In this document: positions 10,856 to 22,764 of the stretch, one piece after another | How positions within the stretch are numbered: the first letter of the stretch is position 1 | Layout of the letters: every line of letters begins with the position of its first letter | From: Tetradesmus obliquus | Taxonomy: Eukaryota > Chlorophyta > Chlorophyceae > Sphaeropleales > Scenedesmaceae | Length of the DNA stretch: 64,000 bases | NCBI GenBank assembly: GCA_030272155.1 | Contig: CP126197.1 | Coordinates: 5,138,001-5,202,000, forward strand | Reading direction: 5' to 3' | Program-made: the position numbers and the translations under genes | Notes under the pieces: generated by a model | What the model was told of the DNA's origin: nothing | Seen by the model: only the letters and a program-made list of their open reading frames with translations | Database searches by the model: none

Positions 10856-13800
10856 ATGGCGGGGCAGTCGGAGCTGGACCGATGGATAGAGCAGCTTAAG
10901 CGTTGTGAGCCGCTGAAAGAGAACGAGGTCAAGATCCTTTGCCAGAAAGCGCTGGAGGTGCTGGTGGAGGAGAGCAACGTGCAGCGGGTGGACGCACCTG
11001 TCACAGTCTGTGAGTGATGCTGCTCAGTGTGCTTTCAGCTGAACATCTAAAAGCACATATGTGGCTGTACATGGTGCAGCTGCAGTGAAAAGTGAACAAA
11101 AGGCAGACATAAGCAGAAATGGCAGAAGCACTGACGGTGCACAGCATGCGACTGTTGCAGATGTTCTGTTGCGCGGTGCAGTTCACGTACCATGGCTTCG
11201 TACCTGTGTTGGGTTGAGCAAAGTTTGCAGTGTATCAACAATAGCAGCGCGCGCATGGCAGTACAATTGGTGAATGGCGCAGCGCAGCAGCGACTACATC
11301 AGCAGCAACACCATGATGCATCACACCCCCATCGTCCATACTTCACAGCCAGCTGAGGACACTGTGTTGACATTGAGAGACTGTCTCTGCAGTTGGCACC
11401 ATGATACAAGACAGCTGCTGTCTTTGCACTGTGTGACAGTAAACTGCATGCCTGGCTGTGCAATGCTGAACTGTCCTGCACAGCATGCTGATCCATGCAC
11501 ACACAAGCACATTCGGAAGCTGCCTTTCTGCATGTGCACTTGTTCATCAAGGGACACACATACACCCAACAAGACCCACACCCGCACAGGCAGCCGAAGC
11601 ACAGGCAACAACCGCAATCTTGCAGCTGAGCTTGCAAGCAGGCCAGCAGCGCAGGCACGCACATAGGCATCAGCCACTGCAGGCAGCCGTTGGCACTGCA
11701 GCATCACACCAATCACACAATAGCTCAACAATCTAAACCAGAGCATGGCTGAGGCTGTTATCGTTTCATTAGTCTTATGCTGCGGGCGCTCGTGTGCCCT
11801 GTTGTGTTTCCTGCAGGTGGTGACATCCATGGCCAGTTCTACGACCTCATGGAGCTCTTCCAGGTGCGGCACTGGCATGTGTAAACATGTTACCAATTCA
11901 ACAGTGTTCACATGTTCAATAATAGTAACAATAACATTACACATGTGGCGTGTGTGATTTGGTCAACACATGTGGCCGCACCCGATCATGGAGGGGGTAG
12001 CTTGGGTTGAGCTGGAAGCACAGCAGCGATATTCATTCACACCCTGTGCACCTGGCGCTGCCACCGCTGGCCGCTGCTGCTGCCCCTGCAGGTTGGCGGC
12101 GACTGCCCTCAGACCAACTACCTGTTCATGGGCGACTTTGTGGATCGCGGCTTCTACAGCGTGGAGACCTTCCTGCTGCTGCTGGCACTCAAGGTGTGGC
12201 TTCAGGGGAGTTGCGTGGCTAGTTGCTCAGTGTGCAGCAGCAGCAGCAGCAGCAGCAGCAGCGTGGACACCTTCCTGCTGCTGCTGGCACGTTAATATGA
12301 GCCCAGCGTCAGCGGTTCAGCAGGATCACGTCGCCTGAGCAGCGCAGGAGCACCAGCCGCAGCAGCAGCAGCATTCGCAAGCGTGGGCCGCAGCAAGGGA
12401 GAGGGAGCTGCAATGTGACCATGCAGCGCAGCATGTCACGGGCAGTGCAGGATGGGCGATGAACTCAGACAACATCACATGCGCTTCTGGCTCATGCATC
12501 TTGGTCAGCACATCATGGTCAACTGCTAGCTGCCACTGCTGCTGCTGCTGCTGCTGCTGCCAGGTGCGCTACCCGGACCGCATCACGCTGATACGCGGCA
12601 ACCATGAAAGCAGGCAGATCACGCAGGTGGGGGCCACAGCAGCATTGGCAGCAATAGAGCACGATTGGCTTATCTGCAGCCAGCTGCGTGCATACACTGC
12701 TGAAGACAGCAGCAGATTACGCAGGTTAGGTGCAGCAGCAGAGCCACTGACGCCAGCTCTGGACCCTGCAGCCAGTGGCACATGTGTATCCTTGAAAATA
12801 ACAGAAGCAGTAGCACGCTCAAGCAAATGGCGCGTCAGCTGCAGTGGCTGCTGACTCTTGCATGCTGGCGATGCAAGCAGGCGGACTGAGCAGGCAGCGT
12901 GCAGTGCCAGCACGCAGCACAGCAGCTACGTGGTTGTATCTGAAGCAATGCATACCAGGTGTAAATGATTGACATGCTGGCTGCTGCTGATGATGGTGTG
13001 GCAGGTGTACGGCTTCTACGACGAGTGCCTGCGCAAGTACGGCTCAGTCAACGTGTGGCGCTACTGCACAGACGTGTTTGACTACCTGAGGTGCGTGCAT
13101 GCGTGTGGTGCCTGCAGCCGCGTATGACGCCCAGCTCACTGCAGCCATGCACATTGCTGCTTTGAGATCGGCAGCGCCTGTGTATATCCTTATGCTGCAT
13201 ACGTGCAGCTGCAGATGATGCTCTATACTCTGCTATCCCTTGACGAAGCTGATGTGTGCCTTGCTGCCTGGCTGTGGCTTGCTTGTGATGCCCTGCAGCT
13301 TGTCGGCAGTGGTGGACAACCAGATATTCTGCGTGCACGGCGGGCTGTCGCCCACCATCAACACGCTGGACCAGGTGCGCTGACGGCTGCTTCACCAGTA
13401 TGTGTGATCTGCTGCTGCTGGTGGATTTGACGATGATAATTGGTTGCTCAGTGAAACACCAAGGGCGTGCATGGCGGGCTGTCACCCACCATCAATACGC
13501 TGGACCAGGTGCGCTGGCGGCTGGCTGCAGCAGCAGGCGTGCTCGAGTTCTCTATGATGCGATGGTGGCTCAGTCAACATGTACGCTGTGGTGCTGTTGG
13601 TGATGAAGATCATGTCAATGTTCAACATGCTACTCAGCGAACAGCAGGTGCTTGAGAGCGCAAGCGGCCGATGCTGCTGCCAGCAGTGCCCGGCCCTGCA
13701 GAGCACCACCCTGCAACGCAGCTGTCCGGCATCTTCCTTCCTGCACCATCCTTGCTAAGCTGTGGAGCCACCTTGCTTTACAGGCAGCTGCTGTGCCCCG

Positions 13801-14707
13801 CACCCATTCCCTGCGACGTTCAAATCACGCTGCGATTGCTGTTGCTGCCTGGTGCATGCCGCATTGCAGATCCGCACCATAGACCGCAAGCAGGAGGTGC
13901 CGCACGACGGTGCCATGTGCGACCTGCTGTGGAGTGACCCAGAGGATATTGAGGGCTGGGGCCTCAGCCCGCGGGGTGCCGGCTACCTCTTTGGCGGCGA
14001 TGTGTGCAGCAACTTCAGCAGCAACAACAAGATCAGCCTCATCTGCAGAGCACACCAGCTGGTGATGGACGGCTACAAGTGGATGTTTCACGACCAGCTG
14101 GTTACGGTGTGGAGCGCGCCCAACTACTGCTACAGGTGCGCGGTTGTTTGGCCATAGGCTCTTCTGTTGTGGCTTGGTGCTGCTTGTGCTGCAAACTTCA
14201 AGAAGGAGGCAGGTGTGCAATGCAGCTTTGAGGCTGTGTTGCAGCAGACAGGGTGCACATGTGCTACATGTGCTACGTATGGGTGTCGATGTAACATCCT
14301 GCAGATGAACATGAGGATGCTCCATGCTGAACATGACGCCTGTCAGTGTACCTCACTGCTGCTGCTGTATCGCTGCTGCTGCTGCTGCCGGGCAGGTGTG
14401 GCAACATCGCGGCCATCCTGGAGCTGGATGAGCACCTCAACAAGAACTTCAAGGTGAGGCTGCCGTGCATGTTTTGCCGATTGTTACTGTTGATAAACAT
14501 ATAAATCGACGCTGGAACATCTTTGAGCTGGATGAGCACCTCAACAAGAACTTCAAGGGGAGGCTGCTGTCACAACGGTAAGGCTGCAGCAGTTGGTGAT
14601 GCTGTGATGCATCAGCTAAGGTGGCTTGCAGCGCAGCATGCTGGCAGCAGTGACTGCAAGTTCGCAATGCGTGTGGCCCATGAATGGCTGTATGAAACTT
14701 ATGCCCG

Positions 14708-14750
<43 letters not shown>

Positions 14751-14824
14751 AGGTGTTTGAGGCTGCTCCTCAGGAGGCACGCGGGGCGCAGTCAAAGCGG
14801 GCAGCGCCAGACTACTTCCTGTGA
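10856..14824 (+). CDS. PPX: Serine/threonine protein phosphatase 4 catalytic subunit (PP4/PPX type)
   Basis: Nine exons: 10856-11009, 11817-11863, 12092-12193, 12564-12626, 13005-13090, 13299-13374, 13870-14135, 14396-14453 and 14753-14824. All borders are GT-AG with matching phases. They give 307 residues, the same length as animal PP4C. The PPP metal-site motifs are intact: GDIHG, GDFVDRG and GNHE, plus the later metal histidines in CVHGGLSP and CRAHQLV. PP4-type signatures are the start [20 protein letters not shown], then [22 protein letters not shown] and the C-terminal DYFL. PP2A would end in the same DYFL, but [13 protein letters not shown] and the short N-terminus favour PP4 over PP2A and PP6. 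PP4 acts with regulatory subunits in DNA-damage and centrosome functions. Introns 3, 6 and 8 carry truncated copies of the preceding exon end. Confidence 0.95.
12259..12292 (+). repeat. Partial copy of PP4 exon 3 end
   Basis: This repeats the last 33 or so bases of exon 3 (12158-12190), which code [10 protein letters not shown], 101 bp downstream with one change (GAG to GAC). The donor is lost: the copy continues GCACGTTAAT in place of CTCAAG|GTGTGG. A CAG run precedes it. Confidence 0.88.
13466..13527 (+). repeat. Partial copy of PP4 exon 6 end with intact donor
   Basis: This copies 13331-13393 at 135 bp distance. It still codes [14 protein letters not shown] and keeps CAG|GTGCGCTG. It lacks the first half of the exon and shows no acceptor in register, so it is probably not a usable alternative exon. 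The donor could still compete as a cryptic site. Confidence 0.88.
14524..14566 (+). repeat. Partial copy of PP4 exon 8 end with mutated donor
   Basis: This copies [11 protein letters not shown] from 14421-14453 at 103 bp distance. The donor AAG|GTGAGG of the real exon reads AAGGGGAGG in the copy, so it is dead. Confidence 0.9.
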
Positions 14825-16765
14825 GCAGCGCAGGTGCAGCTCCTGTGGCTGCCGTGCTGTGCGAACAGGAGCTGCGGCTGGTGTGTATGTTCAGCAGCTC
14901 ATGCAGCTGCTGTTGTAGCGGCGCTTTCTGCTGCAGCAGCAGAAGCGCTGGAGCTGCCTGGGGCTGCAGCTGCTACCCTGAAGTGGGTATGCTGGCCATT
15001 AGCGCAGCTTCCTTTGTTGTGATCAAGGCTGCTGCCTTGTGCGCGCTGATGGCCAACAAGGGAGGGGGGGGGTGACCCAAGCCTGCATTTTGTGCTGTGC
15101 TGGCATTGCAGCGGTGGGCCTGACTCGTGGCTTGAACTACACATAGCTGCTGCTCAAGCTTGCATGAGATTGTTACTTGGGCTGGGTTTTGGGTTATGTC
15201 TGCAGAGATCGCTGGGTAAGAAGTTAGGGGCAGGCGATAGCAGAGTACGCTAAATGGCAGCCCGTGCAACATGTGCCATGCAAGCGCGCTGCAGGTTCAT
15301 GTGAGCGTTATTGTTGGCATCTGGTTCTGTGTTTGTCACAAGTCGTGTTGACAGTGTCCGACGCCGTGACACCTTGTCAAGGACGGTCACTGACAAGCGC
15401 ATGTGATAAGTGTTCCAGCAGCCGGGCTGTGCTGAAGTTGCATGCTGGGCAGGACAGCTGGGCACATGATGCCTGCCAGGCTGCAGTGCAGCTGATGGCG
15501 TTGCAGGGCATTCGTCATTATGACTGTATGATACTGATACGCGTGCATATGCTGGGGTTGCTGGGACGGGCAGTCAAGCGGCGTTGCGGTGCCGTTGCTT
15601 TTTGGCCAGTAAACTCCATCCTTTGCTATGCGATAAGGCTTGCCCCTGTTACATACGCGGTCTGCCATTGTCATCAACAGTCTGGGGAGGGGGGGGGGGG
15701 GAGTGCTGCCCAACCTGAACATTAGACTCACACTGCAGTGTCCCACAGTGAGTCAGCAGTGCTGCGGCGATGTGACAGGTAGGTAAAAAATGCGACAGGA
15801 CATGGGAACCCGGGTTGTGGCACACGTGTGTCCGACACACGTGTACGGCTGTTGCGTTATACGGCTGCACGGTACAGCCGTACGGCTGCACGGTACAGCC
15901 GCACACCGCAACAGCCGTACAACGCATTAGTACCGGTCCAAGCAGTGCTGGCAGCCATAGAGCTTGGTGGGGAGGGGGGAGGGGGGGCTCCGAGCTAGGA
16001 GTCCTAGCCATGTGTCGCTCGCGAGACAATTTGTGGTGACTGCCCCATGCCCTCGCAGCCCAGTACTTTGCATTGTGCTTCGCAAAGTGTGTTTACCTGC
16101 AAACCCTCGACCTAGTGAATCTTTATGTAAGGCCTTCCTGTTTAGGCACTGGCAGTGGCCCAATAGGCAGGTCGAGAGCAGAACCCTGACACCCCTGTCA
16201 CCGTCAAAACAAAGTCTGACTGGGTGCGGTTGCTACAAGCCAGGCTACATCTATAGGCTGATAAACAACCCAATGAAATTGGCATGACTCATATACATCG
16301 GATCGCTGCTTTAAACAGGCTCGTGGAAGCGTTGACCTGACGAGCGCGTAAAAGTTGTGCAGCAAGACACTGCTCTCTGAGCCAGATTTGCTGTTCTTAC
16401 AAGCATATCACACCTTCAGCAGCACATGCGGCGCAGCAGAGCCATGTCTTATCTTCCGGGATGCGGGTGAGCACAGCCTGGGCTCCCCATGGGCCAGCGT
16501 GCTGATTCGGTAGTATCATCGGCAGCAGCACGTTTACAGATGTTCCTAGAAGCCTGCAAGCATCCGCATGTGCTGCAGCAGAGGCCATAGCCGCGTTGCA
16601 TCCAGCGATTCATCGGTTTATCATGCCAGCAACCTTGCTGTCACATGCTGTCAGCAGCAGCTGTATGCGCCTCTGCCTTACAACCTTCCGCCCCTGCTGC
16701 TGCAATCGCCCCTGCTGCTGCATCCGCCATTCAGCAAGCGCACCTGTGTTGGTGAGAGGCCTGGC
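14825..16765. other. Intergenic region with G-runs, no recognised gene
   Basis: This is the PP4 3' flank and the 5' flank of the first F-box-like gene. The first 250 or so bases recur in decayed form near 23040-23250. Long G-rich runs at 15060-15073, 15684-15702 and 15967-15988 could form G-quadruplexes on the plus strand. Short open frames here have no recognisable similarity. Confidence 0.5.
15843..15920. repeat. Inverted repeat with internal direct repeat (hairpin/cruciform)
   Basis: GTACGGCTGTTGCG at 15843-15856 is the exact reverse complement of 15907-15920. Between the arms, the 20-bp unit ACGGCTGCACGGTACAGCCG occurs twice in tandem, and each copy is itself nearly self-complementary. 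Confidence 0.9.
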
Positions 16766-18513
16766 ATGGAGGATCTGCCCAAGGAGGTGCTGCAGAAGGT
16801 GATGGACTACCTGGCTGACATTGAAGCTGATGGAGTGAGGGGGCCCTCAATGGTGGCGTTCGACCTGGCAAACATGGCACTGGTGAGTAGAGGGGGAGCA
16901 TGCCCACCTGCTTAGGACAGCGAAATGCTGTGATGTTGTGCAGCGCTGTGCACAGGGAAGCGCAGCTGTGTTGTTGCGCAGCACGATGCACAGAGTGTGC
17001 TGCAAAAATTGAAAGTGTCCACACAAGTCACACAGAGTGTGGCACCTCTTGCTGGACACACTTCTGCCTGCCCTTTTCAACGATAGCACAGCTTGCATCA
17101 TACAGGCGTGGCCGCCGCAGCAATAACGCATGCAGCAAACTACACCACTCTGCAGTTCACTGGCTGGTCACGCAACGTGACACTTCCACACTGCTGTGTT
17201 GTGTGCAGGTCAGCAAGCACTTCAACAAGGCTGCCAAGTATGGTTTCTCGACCTTGGAGGAGCAGGCAGCACAGCTGCAGGTGCTGCGGAGCCGTGACTT
17301 CATCATTCCTTCAAGCGTGCGCTGCTCCAGAAAGACACTGGCACGGCTGCAGCGCCTGCCAAAAGCAGGAGGCTGGAGTTGGGAGCAGTGGGCTGCTTGC
17401 CTGCAGGACCCCATGCAGTACAGCGTCTACGAGCTGAAGAAGGCAGCAAGGCAGCTGGCAGTGCCCAGCAACAGCAGCAAGCTGGTGCCCAACATCCTGC
17501 AAGCATTCGGCTTGCAGCAGCCTAGCAGCGTGGCGCCGCAGCTGCTGCGGGCAGTGCTGCTGGAGCGCTGCTGCCCAGAGCCATGGGCTGGACGTAAAAT
17601 GATCAGCGCTGCCTGGGTGTTGAAGCAGGGGCTGGGCCGCAGCCAGGTTGAGAAGCTGTGGCCTGGCCTGGGTGAGCAGCTGTCCGCCAGTGGCCCCGCC
17701 ACTGCAGCAGAACGGCGCAGGGCGCTGCACTTGTACACAGGCGCCAGCAGCGAGCGGCACCTGCGGCAGCTGGGGCGGTTCCTGGTGATGCAGCTGCCTG
17801 ACGAGGAGGATTGGTCCTGCCAGCACCTGGAGGCAGCAGAGCAGGCCCGCAAGCTGTGCAAGCGCTTGGAAAACAGTAGCAATGACCTCAAGAGGATGCT
17901 GGAGCGCCAGCGCGAGGTTGTTGAGGAGTGGCGCGTGAAGCAAACAGAACAGCTGCACCGGCACGAGGAGTGGGTGTTCAGGCGGCAGCAGCTACAGCAG
18001 CTGATGCAGGAGCTGCGGGCCCAGGTGCAGGCGCGTCCGGACGACCCCTGGGTGCTGCATCGCCAGCAGCATGTGCAGCAGGTGTTTGGCTGCAACTCCT
18101 GGCAGGAGTGTGAGGTCCAGGTGCACTGCTTCGAGCAGGAGTACTTGGAGAGCTCTTGGGCGCAGCGGCAGCTGATGGTGCAGGCGTGGAAGGAGAAGCA
18201 GCAGGAGTTTGAGGATCTCTGCGAGCAGAGGCGCGCGGATTATCTCACCATGCAGGAGGATTTGGCGTCAATGTGCAAGGTGGTGTGCGAGGGTCTGCAG
18301 AAAGAACTGCAGGATGGCTGCGCAGAGCTGCGGGAGCTGCCGCAGTGGAGCGGCAAGCAGCTGCAGGAGCCAGTTGAGAAGGCGTGCCAGAAGCTGCAGG
18401 AGCAGGTGCTGCTGCCACAGGAGCAGCTCCGCACAGATCTGCAGGCTGCGCAGGCTGCAATAGATGCTGCTTTAGCTGCATGCAGTGCAAGCGAGTGGCG
18501 CTCCCAGCCCTGA
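16766..18513 (+). CDS. F-box-like / SAP-like / coiled-coil protein, paralogue 1
   Basis: Exon 1 is 16766-16882 (ATG GAG GAT...CTG|GTGAGT). Exon 2 is 17209-18513 after gtgtgcag, phase 0. Total 473 residues. The N-terminus reads as an F-box-like helix bundle (LPKEVLQKVMDYL...DLANMALVSKHFNKAA), the substrate-receptor module of SCF ubiquitin ligases. Near residues 110-140 a segment VYELKKAARQLAV...SKLVPNILQAFGL fits the SAP helix-turn-helix pattern (DNA or chromatin binding). The C-terminal 230 or so residues are Gln/Glu-rich coiled coil (LERQREVVEEW, LEKACQKLQEQ and similar). The frame is open upstream of the ATG (FSKRTCVGERPG) and homologous to the N-terminus of paralogue 3, so the real start may lie in an earlier exon. 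Function is inferred from motifs only. Confidence 0.75.
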
Positions 18514-20287
18514 ATGGCGCTGCGCATGACAGCAGTGACAGTCATGTCCTGCACCGAAAGTTCGTGCTGCCCAGTTGCGGCACTGGATGCAACTGCAGCT
18601 GGCGATGTCAGCAGCTGCTGCGCTGCCACTGGGTCTGTCGAGAAGTGCAGTATCTGCGCTTGCAACAACCAAAACAGGGCTCACTGCCAGCCCTAGCTCA
18701 ACAGTGGTGGTTAGGTGTCACTTGTGGAGGGTGGCTCTCAATCCTGGTGTCACTCGTTGTGGGGTTGTCTCAGGCCCTTTTTTGAAGTTGAATGTTTGTG
18801 ACACTACGGTATATATGGTTGTGTGGATGTTTGCAGCACTGGTCTCTAGGATGATGCAGCTGCCACACGCCACATCAGCAGCTTGGCGCATCACTTGAAC
18901 GGCTGGTCTGCGTGTGCTGCTGTTATTGTGCTATGAAAATGTGTGGGCTGCAACATACAGGTGCAGCAACCTTGGCAGACACAGCGCTGCACATGTAGCG
19001 TGTGATTTGCAGCACGGTTGCAGTGCTGCTAACAAAGTGCGTCACTGCTTGCAGACAGTGTTATGCCACCCATTGCCACCTGCACCTTGGTGACAGAGAC
19101 ACTGGCACCAACTCTGCTGACGAGAGTTGTCATCTGCTGGCGGTATCAGGTCTTGATCACGTCATGCATTGCCCTGTCATCATGCTGCAGATGATGTAGA
19201 AGAGCAACATGTGGCTCGTCAAACGTATGCTCGAATGTCATTTAGTCGTGCATGCTGGCTCTGGCTGTGAGTGAACCTGGTTTACGCGTTCAAACACTGG
19301 GCAACACTCGCTACGGGATGTGCATCTCGCACCATATGTTCATCATCATTCACCATATGGTGCCTGGCAGGCAGTCTATGTATGTTTTGCCATCGCCACA
19401 AAAAGTATTTGCACTGTATAGCATTAGCTAGGCGGTGTAATATGAAGTTTTAGGCATGGTAAATGCACAACTGCGCACGGTGTTATGGCGTCATCATTTG
19501 AAGGCCTGCAACTGCACGTTGCGCAGTTCCGTTCGCAGTTTACAGGGCGTCATGTGTGTGTCATGAAACAGGCTGTGGGAGCTGAAGCTTTTGAGGGGTG
19601 CAGCTGACCCCATATCTTTGATTGCGCTCAGCCGCAGCGCTGGCCAAAGCTTGCAACCAAGTGTTATTTGGCCCGGGTATTGGTTGTGATTGCGGGGCTT
19701 GCACCACTGTGTGGTTTTGCATCCCGTAGGGTGACAGCAGAGCGCACACTTGCTGCATGCATGCCAGCATGCAGCACGCTTGCTGCACTGCACCTGAGGT
19801 TCGTGTGGGCCTCAAATGAGAGGCTACGCCTTCGTGGGGCTCTTACGTTGGGATCCCAACCTCAGGGTGAAGTTCGGGGTGAGCCTCCGGAGGCAGCTAT
19901 GGTATACACCATATGTGGCGCTTCATACAAGATGACAACATTATACACCTGACGCAGGGGCGGCCCTTGGGTAGAGGCCAGCTGGAACTCACAGTTCCAG
20001 CAACCCAAGGTGCATACAATTCGCGGTTTAGGCTGTTACATAACACTTGCAACGTGCCATGCATCAACGTATACCGCCGGATTAATATCAGGCATCAAGT
20101 GGCCTACGTCTGTACACCTTCGTCTTACTTCCCGACCTTCGGACCTTGCAAGCCAGCGGACGTTGCGCAGGCGAAACACTGTACAGCAATCATTGAATGT
20201 GCTAGGGGCAACATTCTCGCACTACCCTGTTACCATACCTCACTCCCTGTAATTTCATTCTTATTGATCAAGTTAATCTTTTTTGCA
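18514..20287. other. Intergenic, no recognised gene
   Basis: Just after the stop of paralogue 1, the sequence aligns loosely with the 3' flank of paralogue 4 (a CQQLLRC-like segment), so a former C-terminal extension may have decayed here. A perfect 10-bp inverted repeat, GCACCATATG, lies at 19329-19338 and 19354-19363. Nothing else recognised. Confidence 0.45.
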
Positions 20288-20333
20288 ATGGACGAGCAGG
20301 AGAAGCTGTTGAACTTGGAGGATCCTCGTCCAG
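20288..20333 (+). CDS. Possible first coding exon (MDEQEKLLNLEDPRP) of the downstream gene
   Basis: An ATG followed by 15 codons runs into CCAG|GTGAGC, a good donor (phase 1). It lies just upstream of the LRR gene on the same strand. If spliced at 20430 the frame fails within about 65 codons, so the link to the LRR frame is not proven. Confidence 0.25.
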
Positions 20334-20434
20334 GTGAGCCACAACTGGTGACCAACGCAGCATACTGCGTTCAATCCCAGTCTTTCAAGCACTTGTCAGT
20401 TAATACTTACTAATAGTATTCAAATTCCAAGAAT

Positions 20435-21962
20435 TTGGCAACCACCTCTGTCGCCCAGGCTTTGTCTTTTGGTGTCAGCATCAACAGCAGCAGCAGCAGC
20501 AGCGACTTCAGCGCCTGCGAGTGCTGGTCACAACGCGTTTACTGTCAGGAAGCTTGCTCAGTTCAGTGCGGCGTTGCTGCCTGCCTGCTTGCAGTGGCTG
20601 AGCAAGCAACACTGCTTCAATCATCGGCGCTGCCCCTGGTGCTACAGCACAACAGCGTGCACACAGACCTGCAGACAGTGCTGCAACTACACTCCACCAG
20701 CAAGTTAATGCGCGCAGCAGTAACGCAGCACTGCAAGGGCTTGGTGGATGTGACCTTCACTTGCAGGAGCAGGCAGCACGTGCAGCTGTTTGCGGCATGG
20801 ATAGCTAAGTACGGGCAACTGATGGGTTGCCTGCGCATCAGGCCTTGTAAGCATCACACAGAGCCAGAAATGTATGGACTTGCCGATGGAGAGGCAGCAG
20901 CAGAGCTGCTGGAGGCACAGCTGGGCATAGCAGCAGCACTGATGCAGCTGCAGGGCGAGCAGGGCAGTGTGCAGCTACGGCAGTTGCGGCTACCACCTGT
21001 GGGCTGGGCGCTGCAAGCACTGCTGCAAGCATTGCCCAGCAACAAGCTGCTGCAGCTGCACATGCAAGGCGTCTGCTCCAACAGCCACAAGTACCTGCCT
21101 CCCATCGTCAACCCCTGCAGCATTGCAGCGCTTACCCACTTGCAGTCCCTGACGATTGGGCCCCTGCTGCCAGCAGAGCAGCTGCTGCAGGTGCTGCCGG
21201 CGCTGACAGCACTAACCTACCTCGACATGAATTCTGGCTACCACCAGTGGGGCGGGTACACATACCCATTCAGTACAAAGCAGTTTGACCAGCTGCAAAG
21301 GCAGCTACCAATACAGCTCAAGGTGCTGCGCCTGGAAGTGTATGTGGATGATGAGCCTGGTATCATCAAGTATGAACACGCAGCACCGCTGCTGCTGCAG
21401 CTGGCGCACTTGTCAGCGCTGACGAGTTTGACTGTGGGCGCCGCAGATGCAGGCTCGCGGCTGCCGCAGCAGCTGCAGCAGCTAGTGGTCGGAGCTGGGC
21501 AGAGCTTAGAGGCCGTGCTGCGCTGCCAGCAGCTGCAGCAACTGGAGCTCAGCTGGCCTCCTTGGAGCTCAGCTGGTGCAGCGGAACTGAGCAAGCTCAG
21601 CAGCCTGGGAGGCCTGACAGACCTCAGCCTCAGCTGCAGCTATGGTAGCCTGCCCGGCTCAGTTGATGCAGCAGCGCCGGCATGGCCGCTGCTAGCAAGT
21701 AGGCTGCGATCGCTGTACATCGAAGACTTGGATTCAGGCTGCATCAGCGCAGCATCGGTGCAGCACATGAAGCAGCTGTCACGGCTTACTCGCTTGTGCA
21801 TTCTGTTTTTCGGCAATAGGCAGGGCGTGGGCAGTGCACTGCCTGTGACGCCTGCTGAGTTTGCTGAAGTGCTGGCAGCCATGAGGGAGCTGCGGGTTCT
21901 GGAGCTGTACACGGCCCAGGAGCACTGTTGCAAGCACCTGCTGCTCCACAAACCAGCAGCAG

Positions 21963-22002
<40 letters not shown>

Positions 22003-22714
22003 GGTTGTGGCAGAAGGTGACCAAATGCAGGATGCCGCAGCACCGGCAGCAGCAGCAATGGCTGCAGGAGGCGGGCACCTTCAAGGTGGCCAGCAGCAGC
22101 TGCAGCCGGGCGTTGCAGGTGGTGGCCAACCCGTGCTGCTGCTGCAGGATGAGGGGGGACAGGAAGGGTTGCTGCTGCTTCAGCAGCTGCACCTGCAGCC
22201 GGCTGCGCAGCCCAATGACGGCCATGGCGGGATCTTGCAGCAGCAGCAGCAGCAGCAGCAGCAGGGTCAACCTTCGCCAGACATGCTACCTGTCACCACC
22301 ACCGTAGCAGGCCTGCCCTACTTACAGGACTTGGCGCTGACGTGCTCGGGTTTGAACCTCGAGTCAGTTGAGCCGCTGACGGCGCTCACACAGCTAACAG
22401 ACCTCGCGGTATCTGGCTGTGACTATGACGATGCTGCCTGCATGCGGTTGGTGCACAGCCTGACAGGCCTGCGGCGGTTCAGCTTGTATGATAGCGTGCT
22501 CGTGAGTGATGTGAGCTTGGCGGCAGTTGCCACGGCCCTCACGCATCTGACAGAGCTAAACCTGGACTACTGCAGTCCATTAATGTCTGATCAAGGCGTG
22601 CTGCAACTGTCGCAGCTGCCCGAGTTGCAGGTGCTGGGGGCGCGTGATTCCGAGCGCATTTCGCAGCAGGCTGTGGCAGCTGTGCTGCGGCGCACAGCTT
22701 GGAGTGGACAATGA
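20435..22714 (+). CDS. Leucine-rich-repeat protein
   Basis: One open frame of about 759 codons. It starts with a non-ATG codon at the given coordinate, so the true start or first exon is uncertain. From about residue 230 it shows LRR units of the amino type (LTHLQSLTIG, LTALTYLDM, LRVLELYTA, LPYLQDLALTCSGLNLESV, LTQLTDLAVSGCDYDDAACM, LTHLTELNLDYCSPLMSDQGV, LPELQVLGARDSERISQQ). The last units look like the cysteine-containing LRRs of F-box proteins. A long Ala/Gln/Gly-rich insert (about residues 505-620) coded by CAG runs splits the repeat domain. No F-box is clear at the N-terminus. Such proteins bind partner proteins; no specific role can be given. A decayed PP4 fragment starts within 60 bp of the stop. 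Confidence 0.7.
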
Positions 22715-22764
22715 GCCGGCAGCTGGCTCAGGTAGCTTTGGGCACTATCCTCCTTTTCTGGCGG

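Noticed and set aside
13466-13527. Mutually exclusive alternative exon 6 in PP4
   Set aside because: Only the second half of the exon is copied and no in-register acceptor precedes it.
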